Below are positions 33,687 through 42,557 of a stretch of 64,000 nucleotides of DNA, in pieces. Source of the stretch: Candidatus Saccharimonadales bacterium (lineage in GTDB: Bacteria > Patescibacteriota > Saccharimonadia > Saccharimonadales > Saccharimonadaceae); assembly GCA_035697325.1 (NCBI GenBank), contig DASSDB010000002.1, forward strand, positions 519,426-583,425. Reading direction: 5' to 3'. The stretch's first letter is position 1. Every line of letters starts with the position of its first letter. The position numbers and the translations under genes are program-made. Below the pieces are notes generated by a model. The model saw only the letters and a list, made by a program, of their open reading frames with translations, ran no database searches and was not told where the DNA came from.

Positions 33687-34709
33687 ATGGGCAAAGTTAA
33701 TGTCGCAATAAATGGCTTTGGTCGGATTGGTCGAAATGCATTTAAAATTGCGTTCGAACGAAGCGATGTCGATATTGTCGCGATCAATGATCTTACAGAT
33801 ACGAAGACGCTTGCGCATCTTTTGAAACACGATTCTTCTTACGGCACATACGGAAAAGAAGTAAGTCATGATGATACGAGCATCATTGTTGATGGCAAGC
33901 ATATTCCCGTGTTTGCACAAAAAGAGCCAGGGCAGCTTCCATGGCGTGACCACAGTGTCGATGTCGTTATTGAAAGTACGGGTTTCTTTACCGATCCTGC
34001 TAAGGCGCGAGCCCATATTGACCAAGCGGGCGCGAAAAAAGTTATAATCAGTGCGCCTGCCAAAGGCGAAGGCTCGGATACGATCGTTCTTGGTGTTAAT
34101 GAAGACCAACTCGGTCGGGAAGGTGCGAGTGACATACTTAATAATGCAAGCTGTACGACCAACTGTATAACGCCGGTAATGGCCGTACTCGAGCATAATT
34201 TTGGTATCGAAAAAGCGATGATGACAACCGTTCATAGTTACACCGCCGACCAACGCTTGCAAGATGCGCCACATAAAGATCTTCGTCGCGCACGTGCGGC
34301 AGCGGAAAATGTCGTTCCTACTAGTACGGGTGCAAGTATTGCGGCAGGTCAGGCGCTTCCCGCGGTAGCCGGACGCTTTGGCGGGCTTAGTTTACGAGTG
34401 CCGACTCCAGTAGTGAGTCTTAGTGATTTTGTCGTCGTGACGAAGCGAGATGTTACTGTTGAAGAAGTCAACGAAGCGTTTCGCAAAGCCGCGGAACAGC
34501 CGTTTTATCAAGGTATCCTTGCCGTCACTGACGAACAGCTTGTCAGCAGTGATTTTAAGGGTAATAGCCACAGTGCAATCGTTGACTTACCGCTCACGAG
34601 CGTTGTTGCGGGTAATCTTTTAAAGGTCGTTGCCTGGTATGACAACGAATGGGGATTCAGTAACCGTCTTGTCGAACTCGTGGCAGACGCCGGAAAACTA
34701 GGCAAGTAA
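33687..34709 (+). CDS. gap: Glyceraldehyde-3-phosphate dehydrogenase, type I
   Basis: 340 residues. NAD site INGFGRIGRNAFKIA, catalytic NASCTTNCITPV with the active Cys, STGASIAAGQALP and the C-terminal VAWYDNEWGFSNRLVEL. It converts glyceraldehyde-3-phosphate to 1,3-bisphosphoglycerate and makes NADH. AAAGGAGTGGGG precedes the ATG. First gene of a carbon-metabolism block with rpiB, rpe, transketolase and aldolase. Confidence 0.96.
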   Translation: MGKVNVAINGFGRIGRNAFKIAFERSDVDIVAINDLTDTKTLAHLLKHDSSYGTYGKEVSHDDTSIIVDGKHIPVFAQKEPGQLPWRDHSVDVVIESTGFFTDPAKARAHIDQAGAKKVIISAPAKGEGSDTIVLGVNEDQLGREGASDILNNASCTTNCITPVMAVLEHNFGIEKAMMTTVHSYTADQRLQDAPHKDLRRARAAAENVVPTSTGASIAAGQALPAVAGRFGGLSLRVPTPVVSLSDFVVVTKRDVTVEEVNEAFRKAAEQPFYQGILAVTDEQLVSSDFKGNSHSAIVDLPLTSVVAGNLLKVVAWYDNEWGFSNRLVELVADAGKLGK

Positions 34710-34745
34710 CTTTCGTTTTATCTTAAAACCGCTTATACTAATACT

Positions 34746-35195
34746 ATGAAGATTTACTTGGGTGCTGATCATCAAGGCTTTGCTATGAAGGAGGATGTCT
34801 TTGCCTACCTTGCAAAGCGAGGCTATGATATAGAGGATGTAGGGGATAAAGAACTCGATCCAAACGATGATTTTCCTCAGTTTGCGCAGCTTGCCGCATT
34901 GAAGGTGCTTGGTGATGAAGATCCTGATCCAAGAGCGATTTTATTATGTGGTGGAGGTCAGGGTATGTGCATGGCGGCCAATCGCTTCAGGGGAATCCGG
35001 GCGAGTGTCATTTGGGATGCATATGAAGCTAAGATGACTCGTAATGATAACGATAGCAATGTGCTTTGCTTGCCGTCAAGAGTATTGCAAAACGAAGAAG
35101 CAGTCTGGCAGGATATCATCGATACATGGCTGAAGACGCCCTTCGCTGCGGCTCCTCGCTATAAGCGCCGTAATGCGCAGATTGATGAGCTATAG
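34746..35195 (+). CDS. rpiB: RpiB/LacAB-family sugar-phosphate isomerase
   Basis: 149 residues. YLGADHQGFAMKEDVFAYL and LLCGGGQGMCMAANRFRGIR (anion hole; CGTGIG in most relatives, CGGGQG here) and DNDSNVLCLPSRVL. Catalyses ribose-5-P/ribulose-5-P isomerisation. TATACT ends six bases before the ATG. Confidence 0.9.
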   Translation: MKIYLGADHQGFAMKEDVFAYLAKRGYDIEDVGDKELDPNDDFPQFAQLAALKVLGDEDPDPRAILLCGGGQGMCMAANRFRGIRASVIWDAYEAKMTRNDNDSNVLCLPSRVLQNEEAVWQDIIDTWLKTPFAAAPRYKRRNAQIDEL

Positions 35196-35197
35196 GT

Positions 35198-35842
35198 ATG
35201 AGTGTTATCGCACCAGCATTACTTGCGGAGACTCCCGACGACTACAAAGTAATGGTAGAGAAAATTCATGGCTTTGCGCAGCGTGTCCATGTTGATATTT
35301 GTGATGGTGAGTTCGCTCCTAGTTTTACAATAGGTGCTGCCCAAGTATGGTGGCCCCAGGAGTGGACCGTCGATATACATGCGATGGTAGCTCGCCCAAG
35401 CGAACATCTTGAAACCCTACTGAGCTTAAAACCTAGTACAATTATTTTTCATGCCGAAGTACAAGAAGATATTGTTCCCATCCTTGATCATATTAAAAAA
35501 TTTGGAATAAAGGCCGGCATTGCATTACTTAAAACAACAGTGCCAAATACCGTTGCCCCCGCGATTGAAGCAGCGGATCACGTTATGATATTTAGCGGCG
35601 AACTTGGAAAATATGGCGGAACAGCCAGCTTGATGCAACTTGAAAAAGTCCGTCTTATTCGTGCCATTCGACAAGATGTTGAAATCGGTTGGGATGGTGG
35701 CGTAAACCTTGAAAATGCTTACGGGCTATCGCAGGGTGGAGTTGATGTGCTTAATGTTGGCGGTACGCTCGCGAACGCTGACGATCCGGCTGCCATGTAT
35801 ACTTCGCTTGTCAATGAAATCAATAAACACGGAGTAATTTAA
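35198..35842 (+). CDS. Ribulose-phosphate 3-epimerase-like protein
   Basis: 214 residues, TIM-barrel epimerase pattern: VHVDICDGEFAPSFTIG, DIHAMVARPSEHLETL, IIFHAEV, KAGIALLKTTVPN, and EIGWDGGVNLENAYGLSQGG. Several sites diverge from typical Rpe (HAEV in place of the usual HxE, no NPGFGGQ), so it may be a branch-specific epimerase. Position between rpiB and transketolase supports the role. Start two bases after the rpiB stop. Confidence 0.82.
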   Translation: MSVIAPALLAETPDDYKVMVEKIHGFAQRVHVDICDGEFAPSFTIGAAQVWWPQEWTVDIHAMVARPSEHLETLLSLKPSTIIFHAEVQEDIVPILDHIKKFGIKAGIALLKTTVPNTVAPAIEAADHVMIFSGELGKYGGTASLMQLEKVRLIRAIRQDVEIGWDGGVNLENAYGLSQGGVDVLNVGGTLANADDPAAMYTSLVNEINKHGVI

Positions 35843-35843
35843 G

Positions 35844-36707
35844 ATGGACGGTGGGCAATTGACAGTTTCTCAGCTACAAAAAAAAGCTGCGGAAGTACGA
35901 AAAAGTATCTTGGAGATGCTAGAAGCAGCGGGTAGCGGCCATAGTGCCGGCCCCCTTGACCTTGCAGATCTCGTTACGACACTTTATTTTTCTATCATGA
36001 GCGTAAATCCTAAGGATCCCGAATGGAGCGAACGTGACGTTTTCTTTCTTAGTAATGGTCATACGGTTCCTGTTCAATATGCGGTTATGGCGCATAGGGG
36101 ATACTTTCCTGTTAAAGAGTTGCTCACGCTTCGTAAGTTAGGCAGCCGCTTACAGGGCCACCCTGAACGCTTAAAATTACCAGGTCTTGAAAATACGAGC
36201 GGTCCACTAGGTTCCGGCTTGAGTCAAGCCGCCGGGTATGCTTATAGTTTGCAATACCTTGATAATGCCAAGCATCGCTGGGTGTACGCGATTACGGGTG
36301 ATGGGGAACTGAACGAAGGCAATATATGGGAAGCTGCGATGTTTGCTGGTAAGTATAAACTTTCTCAGCTCATAGTGTTTGTTGACCGTAATAATATCCA
36401 GATTGATGGTCCAACTGAAGAGGTGATGCCGCTTGAGGATCTCCGGGGCAAATGGGAGTCATTCGGCTGGCATGTGCAGGAAATCAATGGCCATAACATA
36501 GAGAGTATCATCGATGCAGCAGCCATGGCGAGGGCAATTACGAATCGTCCAAGCGTTATTATTACTCATACTATTCCGGGTAAAGGCGTCGAATTTATGG
36601 AATATGACTATCATTGGCATGGATACGGCAAGTCGCCAGACGATTATACGGAGGCTCTTAAGAAGTTGCGCAGTTTGAACGGCAAGATTACAGGAGAACA
36701 CGAATGA
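35844..36707 (+). CDS. Transketolase, N-terminal subunit
   Basis: 287 residues. Contains the thiamine-diphosphate domain: SGHSAGPLDLADLVTTLYF, GSGLSQAAGYAYSLQYLD, and GDGELNEGNIWEAAMFAGKY with VDRNNIQIDGPTEEVM (GDGxxxEG..N motif for Mg-ThDP). It needs the C-terminal subunit encoded by the next, overlapping gene (ATGA). Confidence 0.93.
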   Translation: MDGGQLTVSQLQKKAAEVRKSILEMLEAAGSGHSAGPLDLADLVTTLYFSIMSVNPKDPEWSERDVFFLSNGHTVPVQYAVMAHRGYFPVKELLTLRKLGSRLQGHPERLKLPGLENTSGPLGSGLSQAAGYAYSLQYLDNAKHRWVYAITGDGELNEGNIWEAAMFAGKYKLSQLIVFVDRNNIQIDGPTEEVMPLEDLRGKWESFGWHVQEINGHNIESIIDAAAMARAITNRPSVIITHTIPGKGVEFMEYDYHWHGYGKSPDDYTEALKKLRSLNGKITGEHE

Positions 36708-37702
36708 GCACATATAGCCTAAATCCGCATCTTTATGGCGATGACGTAAAACTTGAACCGATTCGCGCAGGGTTTGGCCGTGGGCTTAAGGCAGCCGGTG
36801 AAACAAACGAGGCGATCGTTGCGCTGTGTGCCGACCTTACCGACAGCACCCAGATGTCACTTTTTAAGGAGGCATTTCCTGAACGATTTATTGAGATGGG
36901 GATTGCCGAGCAAAACTTAGTGACGGTTGCGAGCGGTTTGGCGCGTGCCGGTAAAGTTCCGTTTACAAGCAGCTATGCCGCATTTAGTCCAGGCCGTAAT
37001 TGGGAGCAGATCCGCACTACGATTGCGCTAAATGAGCAGCCAGTGAAGATTATCGGCTCCCATGCCGGTGTGAGCGTAGGGCCGGATGGCGCGACCCACC
37101 AAATGCTCGAGGATATTGCACTTATGCGTGTTCTGCCCAACATGGTAGTGATCGCTCCGGGAGATAGTATCGAGGCGGAGAAGGCGACGCATGCGATTGT
37201 CAGTAATGGGAAGCCAAGTTATCTTCGGTTGGCTCGCGAGAAAACTCCCGTATTTAGTACCGAGCACTCGCCTTTTGAAATCGGCAAGGCCTACAAGCTT
37301 CGTAGTGGTGACGATGTCACGCTGCTCGGGACGGGCACCATGACCTATCAGCTTCTTGTAGCGGCAAAGCGACTTGAGGAAAAAGGAATCCATGCCGATG
37401 TGGTGCATGTTCCCACTATAAAACCTCTTGATGAAGAAACGATTTTAGAGAGCATTAAAAAAACAGGCAGAGTTGTGACAGCCGAAGAAGCGCAGATGGC
37501 GGCAGGCTTTGGCGGGGCAATCGCCGAACTGTTGGGCGAAAAGTTGCCTACACCGTTGCTTCGTGTTGGTATGAAGGATAGGTTTGGCGAAAGTGGCACC
37601 CCGGCCGAACTTATTAAGTATTTTGGCCTCGATGGAGAGTCGATTTCCCGAGACGTTGAAGAATTTGTGCGTAAAGTGCCGCGTTACCACCAGGGGTTTT
37701 AA
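36704..37702 (+). CDS. Transketolase, C-terminal subunit
   Basis: 332 residues. Pyrimidine-binding and C-terminal domains: ERFIEMGIAEQNLVTVASGL (catalytic Glu), FTSSYAAFSPGRNWEQIR, GSHAGVSVGPDGATHQMLED. With the N-terminal subunit it transfers two-carbon units in the non-oxidative pentose phosphate pathway. Split transketolases occur in archaea and several bacteria. Confidence 0.93.
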   Translation: MSTYSLNPHLYGDDVKLEPIRAGFGRGLKAAGETNEAIVALCADLTDSTQMSLFKEAFPERFIEMGIAEQNLVTVASGLARAGKVPFTSSYAAFSPGRNWEQIRTTIALNEQPVKIIGSHAGVSVGPDGATHQMLEDIALMRVLPNMVVIAPGDSIEAEKATHAIVSNGKPSYLRLAREKTPVFSTEHSPFEIGKAYKLRSGDDVTLLGTGTMTYQLLVAAKRLEEKGIHADVVHVPTIKPLDEETILESIKKTGRVVTAEEAQMAAGFGGAIAELLGEKLPTPLLRVGMKDRFGESGTPAELIKYFGLDGESISRDVEEFVRKVPRYHQGF

Positions 37703-37710
37703 GGAGGATT

Positions 37711-38622
37711 ATGAGTTTATCAATTCGACAAATCAGAGATAATACTGTACGAGCGAGACATCTTATGCAACGAAGCCGCTCACAAAAGTTTGCGGTTGGT
37801 GCATTCAATATTGATAATCAAGAAACACTGATTGCCGTGGCGCGTGCCGCCCAAAAGCTCAACTCTCCCGTTCTCGTTGAGGTAAGTGATGGCGAAGTAA
37901 AAGCTATGGGGCTCGAGAATATTCGAGATATGGTGGATAACTACCGCGATGAGTATGGTGTTGAAATGTACATCAACCTCGATCACAGCCCAAGCGTTGA
38001 AGCGGCCAAACGCGGGATTGATGCCGGTTTTGAATTCATTCATATCGATATTTCACAAGCCAATCACGACGCAAGCAGGGAAGAAATTATCGCTAAAACC
38101 AAAGAGGTCGTTGAATATGCTAGGTTCACGGGCGCGCTTGTTGAGGCCGAAGAGCGCTACTTTATGGGCTCGTCCAACTTGCATACTGAAACGATTAATT
38201 ACGAAGAAGTAAAAAAATTCAACACCAAGCCAGATGAAGCGGTTGATTTTGTGAATCAAACTGGTATTGATACGCTTGCCATACAAATCGGAAACTTACA
38301 TGGTCTCTATCCGGTTCCAAAACAACTTGACCTCGAATTGCTACAGCAAATTCGTGACAAGATCCAGTGTCAAATTAGTCTTCACGGAGGAAGTGGTACG
38401 CCTCTTCATTATTTTGAAGATGCCGCAAAAATCGGTGTCAGCAAGATAAATATCAATAGTGACATGCGCTATGCGTTTCGCAAAACGCTCGAGAAAGTTC
38501 TTGCTGATAACCCCGATGAGTATGCTGTTGTAAAACTAATGCCAGTGGTTTATGAAGCTGTTCAAAAAGTGATTGAAGAAAAAATAACAGCCTTTGGTAG
38601 TGCGGGAAAAGCTGTATCATAG
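37711..38622 (+). CDS. Class II fructose-bisphosphate aldolase
   Basis: 303 residues. AFNIDNQETLIAVARAA, INLDHSPSVEAAKRGIDAGF (zinc His), DISQANHDASREEI, IGNLHGLYPVPKQLD, and SLHGGSGTPLHYF. Zn2+ aldolase cleaving or making fructose-1,6-bisphosphate. AAGGAGG lies three bases before the ATG. Last gene of the carbon block. Confidence 0.9.
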   Translation: MSLSIRQIRDNTVRARHLMQRSRSQKFAVGAFNIDNQETLIAVARAAQKLNSPVLVEVSDGEVKAMGLENIRDMVDNYRDEYGVEMYINLDHSPSVEAAKRGIDAGFEFIHIDISQANHDASREEIIAKTKEVVEYARFTGALVEAEERYFMGSSNLHTETINYEEVKKFNTKPDEAVDFVNQTGIDTLAIQIGNLHGLYPVPKQLDLELLQQIRDKIQCQISLHGGSGTPLHYFEDAAKIGVSKININSDMRYAFRKTLEKVLADNPDEYAVVKLMPVVYEAVQKVIEEKITAFGSAGKAVS

Positions 38623-38626
38623 AACA

Positions 38627-39985
38627 ATGACACTATCATACGAAGAAAAACGTGACCGAGTCGTGCGGCAGTACGCTGCCATTCGTGAGCAGAACGGATC
38701 TGTGCGACTTCAAAAATCTGCTTCAAACTTATTCCGTGAACGGAAAGGTAAGGCTGCCAAGCTTGATACACGTGATTTTAATCAAATTCTTTCCGTCGAC
38801 GTAAAGGGCCTAACCGCCGATGTTGAAGGGATGACGCCATATAGGGCTATTGTTGATGAAACGTTAAAGTATGGCCTGTTGCCTGCCGTCGTACCTGAGC
38901 TAGCCACAATTACAGTTGGTGGTGCCGTGAGCGGTGGTGGTATTGAAGCCAACTCTTTATATAATGGGCTTGTTCACGAAACTGTACTTGAAATGGAAGT
39001 CCTGCTTCCTGATGGCTCTGTGGTAACTGCAACGCCGAAAAATAAGTACAAAGATTTGTTTTATGGCATGGCAAATTCATTTGGAACCTTAGGTTATATC
39101 TTGAAATTGAAAATAAAGCTTATCCAAACAAGGCCATACGTGAAGCTTCGGCATATTCCGTTTAAAAAGCTGGATGGTTTTCTTGAATTAGTCAAAGAAG
39201 TCGGCAAGACGAAAAAATATAAAGGCGAAACAGTCGATTTTATTGATGGGAGCGGGTTTGAAAAGAACAATATCTATGCCACCCTGGGCACGTTTGTCGA
39301 TGGCGCCCCCAGAGTGAGCAACTACAGATATATGAATCGCTATTATGAATCAATTTCACGTCTCAAAGAGGATTATTTATCTGTTCGTGACTTTATCTGG
39401 CGATGGGATAGCGACTGGTTCTGGTGTTCTAAGGCGTTCTATATGAACCATACAGTGCCGCGATTTTTATTCGGCAAATGGATGCTTCGTTCTGAGAGCT
39501 ACTGGAAGCTTCTGAGATTAGATCAAAAATATCATATGGCAGATACAATCCGTAGGCTGGGCGGCGAGCCGGAACCTCTTGAGACAATTATTCAAGATGT
39601 CCAGATTCCTATTGAAAATGCTACGGAATTTTGGAATTTCTTTACAAAAAATATTGCAATACGCCCTGTATGGTTTTGTCCTACAAAGTCAAAGACCTCG
39701 GCGGATTTCCCTCTTTATGAACTAAAACCTGGTCAAATCTATGTAAATTTTGGATTTTGGGATCAGGTGAAGGCGCATAAAGGCGATCCATTTTACTACA
39801 ACAAACTCATCGAGGCGGAGGTGAGCAGACTGGGCGGTAAGAAAGGGCTCTACTCTGAAGCATTTTACTCCGAGAAGGATTTCTACGAGATCTACAACGG
39901 TAAAGCATACGATGCCCTCAAGAAAAAGTATGATCCAGCCGGGCGCTTAAAAACACTCTACCAAAAGTGCATAGAGCGGGCGTAA
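38627..39985 (+). CDS. DHCR24-like FAD-linked oxidoreductase
   Basis: 452 residues from ATG 38627; TATCAT, overlapping the aldolase stop, ends six bases upstream. The PCMH FAD domain is clear: LPAVVPELATITVGGAVSGG, IEANSLYNGLVHETVLEMEV, GMANSFGTLGYILKLKIKL. The C-terminal half (residues about 250-452) resembles delta-24-sterol-reductase-type proteins. In actinobacteria such a reductase (TmsA/BfaA) works with a Cfa-type methyltransferase to make 10-methyl fatty acids; a Cfa gene lies convergently at 40827-42002. This pairing suggests lipid modification, but it is inference. Confidence 0.82.
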   Translation: MTLSYEEKRDRVVRQYAAIREQNGSVRLQKSASNLFRERKGKAAKLDTRDFNQILSVDVKGLTADVEGMTPYRAIVDETLKYGLLPAVVPELATITVGGAVSGGGIEANSLYNGLVHETVLEMEVLLPDGSVVTATPKNKYKDLFYGMANSFGTLGYILKLKIKLIQTRPYVKLRHIPFKKLDGFLELVKEVGKTKKYKGETVDFIDGSGFEKNNIYATLGTFVDGAPRVSNYRYMNRYYESISRLKEDYLSVRDFIWRWDSDWFWCSKAFYMNHTVPRFLFGKWMLRSESYWKLLRLDQKYHMADTIRRLGGEPEPLETIIQDVQIPIENATEFWNFFTKNIAIRPVWFCPTKSKTSADFPLYELKPGQIYVNFGFWDQVKAHKGDPFYYNKLIEAEVSRLGGKKGLYSEAFYSEKDFYEIYNGKAYDALKKKYDPAGRLKTLYQKCIERA

Positions 39986-40139
39986 GCACGGCTTTTTCCT
40001 GCGTGAATGGGTAGCTGACCGCCAGGGCATAAAAAGACTAGGCTTCAGGCATCTAAGAGAACGAATAGCGTCTTCTGGTATAAATACTTATTTTATTGTA
40101 TTATATATCTGTACGTCGCGCATCACTAGGAGAGGTGTC

Positions 40140-40766
40140 ATGAACGACTCGCTTGATGCGGCGATTATTTCGCCGGCGCAAATTATCGAAATGAGCCACC
40201 CGCTTGCGGCGGCCAACCATCGTCAGTGGATAGCGTGGGAGCGGTGGGTACTCCGTGACCCCGCAAGGCTGACACCCGAAGGCGTAAACAGCATCGTGTG
40301 GCAGGCCCGTGCCTCTGGGCTCGACGATATGTTGGCCTTGCATGCGCGGATGGTGATCGACATCGTGAAGCTGCACGTGGGTGAGTTTGCGTATTCGCCC
40401 ACCGTGGCGAGCCTGGTGCAGAGGAAGTTCGACCAATTCAACGGCTGGGTGGCGTATGTCGTCAAGAAGACACCTGAGGACCGTACTCGCTGGCTGTTGC
40501 AGTGCCGCACTCCGTTCCTTTCGCTTTCGCCTGAGATGCAGGCTTCGGATTACACTGAAGCCGAGAAGGACCTGATGGCGATCGCAGAAGCAGGAGGACT
40601 GGTGCTGACGGACCCATTCCCGGCGCTGGTGCCGCAAACAACAGAACAACTGGAGCGGTTGCGTCAACGGCACAAGCTCGGCATGCACGGTAAGTACGTG
40701 GGTAGCGAGCAGCCGTGGTCCAACATCTGTGTGGGATGCCACCGCGACTGGTCGGTATCTCACTAA
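40140..40766 (+). CDS. Orphan protein of unknown function, GC-rich cassette
   Basis: 208 residues. AGGAGAGGT precedes the ATG. Trp-rich and mainly helical (NHRQWIAWERWVLRDPARL, FNGWVAYVVKKTPEDRTRWL), ending in CVGCHRDWSVSH. No recognised domain. Strong GC preference at third positions. It stands alone between the convergent FAD-oxidoreductase and Cfa genes with a hairpin after the stop. An equally long frame runs antisense but lacks a ribosome site and codon bias. Confidence 0.6.
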   Translation: MNDSLDAAIISPAQIIEMSHPLAAANHRQWIAWERWVLRDPARLTPEGVNSIVWQARASGLDDMLALHARMVIDIVKLHVGEFAYSPTVASLVQRKFDQFNGWVAYVVKKTPEDRTRWLLQCRTPFLSLSPEMQASDYTEAEKDLMAIAEAGGLVLTDPFPALVPQTTEQLERLRQRHKLGMHGKYVGSEQPWSNICVGCHRDWSVSH

Positions 40767-40784
40767 GCCGCACTACGGGCATCT

Positions 40785-40820
40785 CATAATGAGCGCCGTC
40801 GGTAGGCGGCTCTCATTATG
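40785..40820. terminator. Hairpin after orphan gene
   Basis: CATAATGAGCGCCG pairs with CGGCTCTCATTATG with one mismatch; AT-rich sequence follows. It is also at the 3' end of the convergent Cfa gene. Confidence 0.65.
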
Positions 40821-40826
40821 CCTGAT

Positions 40827-42002
40827 TTATTTATATAGAAATTCGCGTGTCGATGGCAGATCGTTTTTTAGGCCTTTTGTAAAGACAAATTGTGATAAGT
40901 CGAAGGTACCGTAGCGGAAGCTGGTGGCAGAACCTCGGAGATATAACCGCCACATACGAATGAATGTTTCGTCGTAACCGAGTTTGCGGACCTTGCCAAG
41001 ATTCTTTTCGAATCGGTTTGTCCACTCATCGAGTGTATGCGCATAATGCATTCGCAGACTCTCGTAGTCGGTAATATGAAAATCGTACTCTGGTAAATAG
41101 CGAACAACTTCGCGCACACTTGGTACATATCCACCCGGGAAGATATATTTATCAATCCATGCCGGCATATCCTCTTCGGTTTGTTGAGTAATTGAATGAA
41201 CGACCGCAATGCCCTGGGGTTTTAATAATTCGTCAATGGTTTTAAAGAATTGGGCGTGATTTTCACGGCCCACGTGCTCAAGCATTCCGACGCTCACAAC
41301 TCGTTCGAACGTTTTTCCGAGCGTAGGCGCATCTTGGTAATTCATGTGATAAAAAGTGGTGAGCTTCTCAACGCCTTCTTTTTTAGCGCGGGCTTTAGCG
41401 TACTCGTACTGCTCTTTGCTGAGAGTGACACCGATGCCTTTGGCGCCATATTTTTTAGCTGCTTGAATAACAAGGCCACCCCAGCCACAGCCAAGATCGA
41501 TGAACTCCTGGCCCTTTGAGAGTTGAAGTTTATTTAGAACATGATTAAGCTTTTGCTCTTGGGCGGTGTCAAGCGAGTCGTTTTTCTTGCGGAAATAACC
41601 GCAGGTGTATACCATTGCCTTGTCAAGCCAAAGCTCATAAAAATCATTACCAAGATCGTAATGGCTCTCAATTTGCTCGGCTTGTTTCTTACGGATGTTG
41701 CGGGCAAATTTATAACCCGATTTTTTTCCGAATATCTTTTTAAAGTCGCGTTCGTTGAGATAGGCGAACTTCAGCAGCTCGTCAAGATTATCAACGGTTA
41801 CTTTTTCGTGCATGAAGGCTTCGCCGAAGCCAAGGTCGAATCGCTTTACGATGTCGCTTATCGCAGACTCGTCGTGAATGGTAACAGTAAACAATGGCTT
41901 ACCGGTTCCATATTTTTTCTTGGTTCCATCGGCATAAATAATAGCTATAGGTCCATGTTTTGCTCGGTTGAGTACTTGTTCAAAAATAGTTTTCGCAATC
42001 AT
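40827..42002 (-). CDS. Cyclopropane-fatty-acyl-phospholipid synthase family methyltransferase
   Basis: 391 residues. SAM-binding site FIDLGCGWGGLVIQAAKKYG, ESHYDLGNDFYELWLDKAMVYTCGYF and VSVGMLEHVGRENHAQFF are typical of Cfa proteins; N-terminal lipid-binding domain about 1-90. It would transfer a methylene or methyl group from SAM to unsaturated phospholipid acyl chains at the membrane. TATGCT ends six bases before the ATG. Faces the FAD oxidoreductase gene across the orphan cassette. Confidence 0.9.
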   Translation of the reverse strand: MIAKTIFEQVLNRAKHGPIAIIYADGTKKKYGTGKPLFTVTIHDESAISDIVKRFDLGFGEAFMHEKVTVDNLDELLKFAYLNERDFKKIFGKKSGYKFARNIRKKQAEQIESHYDLGNDFYELWLDKAMVYTCGYFRKKNDSLDTAQEQKLNHVLNKLQLSKGQEFIDLGCGWGGLVIQAAKKYGAKGIGVTLSKEQYEYAKARAKKEGVEKLTTFYHMNYQDAPTLGKTFERVVSVGMLEHVGRENHAQFFKTIDELLKPQGIAVVHSITQQTEEDMPAWIDKYIFPGGYVPSVREVVRYLPEYDFHITDYESLRMHYAHTLDEWTNRFEKNLGKVRKLGYDETFIRMWRLYLRGSATSFRYGTFDLSQFVFTKGLKNDLPSTREFLYK

Positions 42003-42048
42003 AATTAAAGCATACCATGAAAGAAAACGGGGGTCGATAATGCTTACA

Positions 42049-42087
42049 GCGCACTGATCTCATAATCACTTTATGAGACCAGTGCGC
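42049..42087. terminator. Long GC-rich hairpin after orphan gene
   Basis: GCGCACTGATCTCATAA pairs with TTATGAGACCAGTGCGC at 16 of 17 positions around TCACT. It lies seven bases past the stop of the orphan gene on the minus strand. Confidence 0.75.
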
Positions 42088-42093
42088 ACCCTG

Positions 42094-42510
42094 TTAAAGC
42101 AGGAAAAAACTGGGCTGTTCACGCAGGATGTCAATGAACAACAGCTCGCCGTTCCGGTAGCGCTGCTTGAGCGGCTCGCTCAGACCGACATGGCCGCTGA
42201 GTATGTAGTCCGCCTCTGTTGTGTTAGCGAATCTGTACGCACGCTGCGGATGCTCCTGCCATTCTCGCAGAATTTGAATGGTTTCTTGAAGGACGAGGTG
42301 GTCGAGAGTGGTTTCTTCAATCAACTGTTGGCGAGTGACGAGCATGACTTCAAAGTAACGAGGCGGAGTAACCTCATCACCCAAGTAGGGGCGGAGAATT
42401 TCGGGCAGCTTTGCCGCGAAATCTTTCACCTGATCGAACAGCTCGGGCTTTCCGTAGACTCTATCTCGGCGTAATACTTCCAGGATCGTACTCGGCTCGG
42501 GAATACTCAC
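42094..42510 (-). CDS. Orphan protein of unknown function, GC-rich cassette
   Basis: 138 residues from GTG 42510, with GGAGG eight bases upstream (the TTG at 42525 is inside or ahead of that site). Helical and charged: ILEVLRRDRVYGKPELFDQV, FEVMLVTRQQLIEETTLDHL, and a hydrophobic end. No recognised domain. Own promoter TTGAAG-17-TATTCT and long hairpin, with the same layout as the other orphan units. Divergent from the PfkB gene. Confidence 0.6.
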   Translation of the reverse strand: MSIPEPSTILEVLRRDRVYGKPELFDQVKDFAAKLPEILRPYLGDEVTPPRYFEVMLVTRQQLIEETTLDHLVLQETIQILREWQEHPQRAYRFANTTEADYILSGHVGLSEPLKQRYRNGELLFIDILREQPSFFLL

Positions 42511-42557
42511 TTCAAAGGCCTCCAATCTCTTAAAGACGAGCTTTCAAGGGCTACAAA

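Noticed and set aside
33606..34274. 222-aa antisense ORF within the GAPDH gene
   Set aside because: Shadow of an unmistakable GAPDH frame.
40101..40763. 220-aa antisense ORF opposite the 40.1-kb orphan gene
   Set aside because: Long only because the GC-rich sense codons lack stops in other frames; no ribosome site, and the plus frame has AGGAGAGGT and a coding bias.
2310..42087. Idea that the orphan genes are integron cassettes with attC sites
   Set aside because: The hairpins lie after the stops but lack GTTRRRY/RYYYAAC core sites and the typical bulged two-box layout, and the genes are dispersed rather than arrayed beside an integrase.
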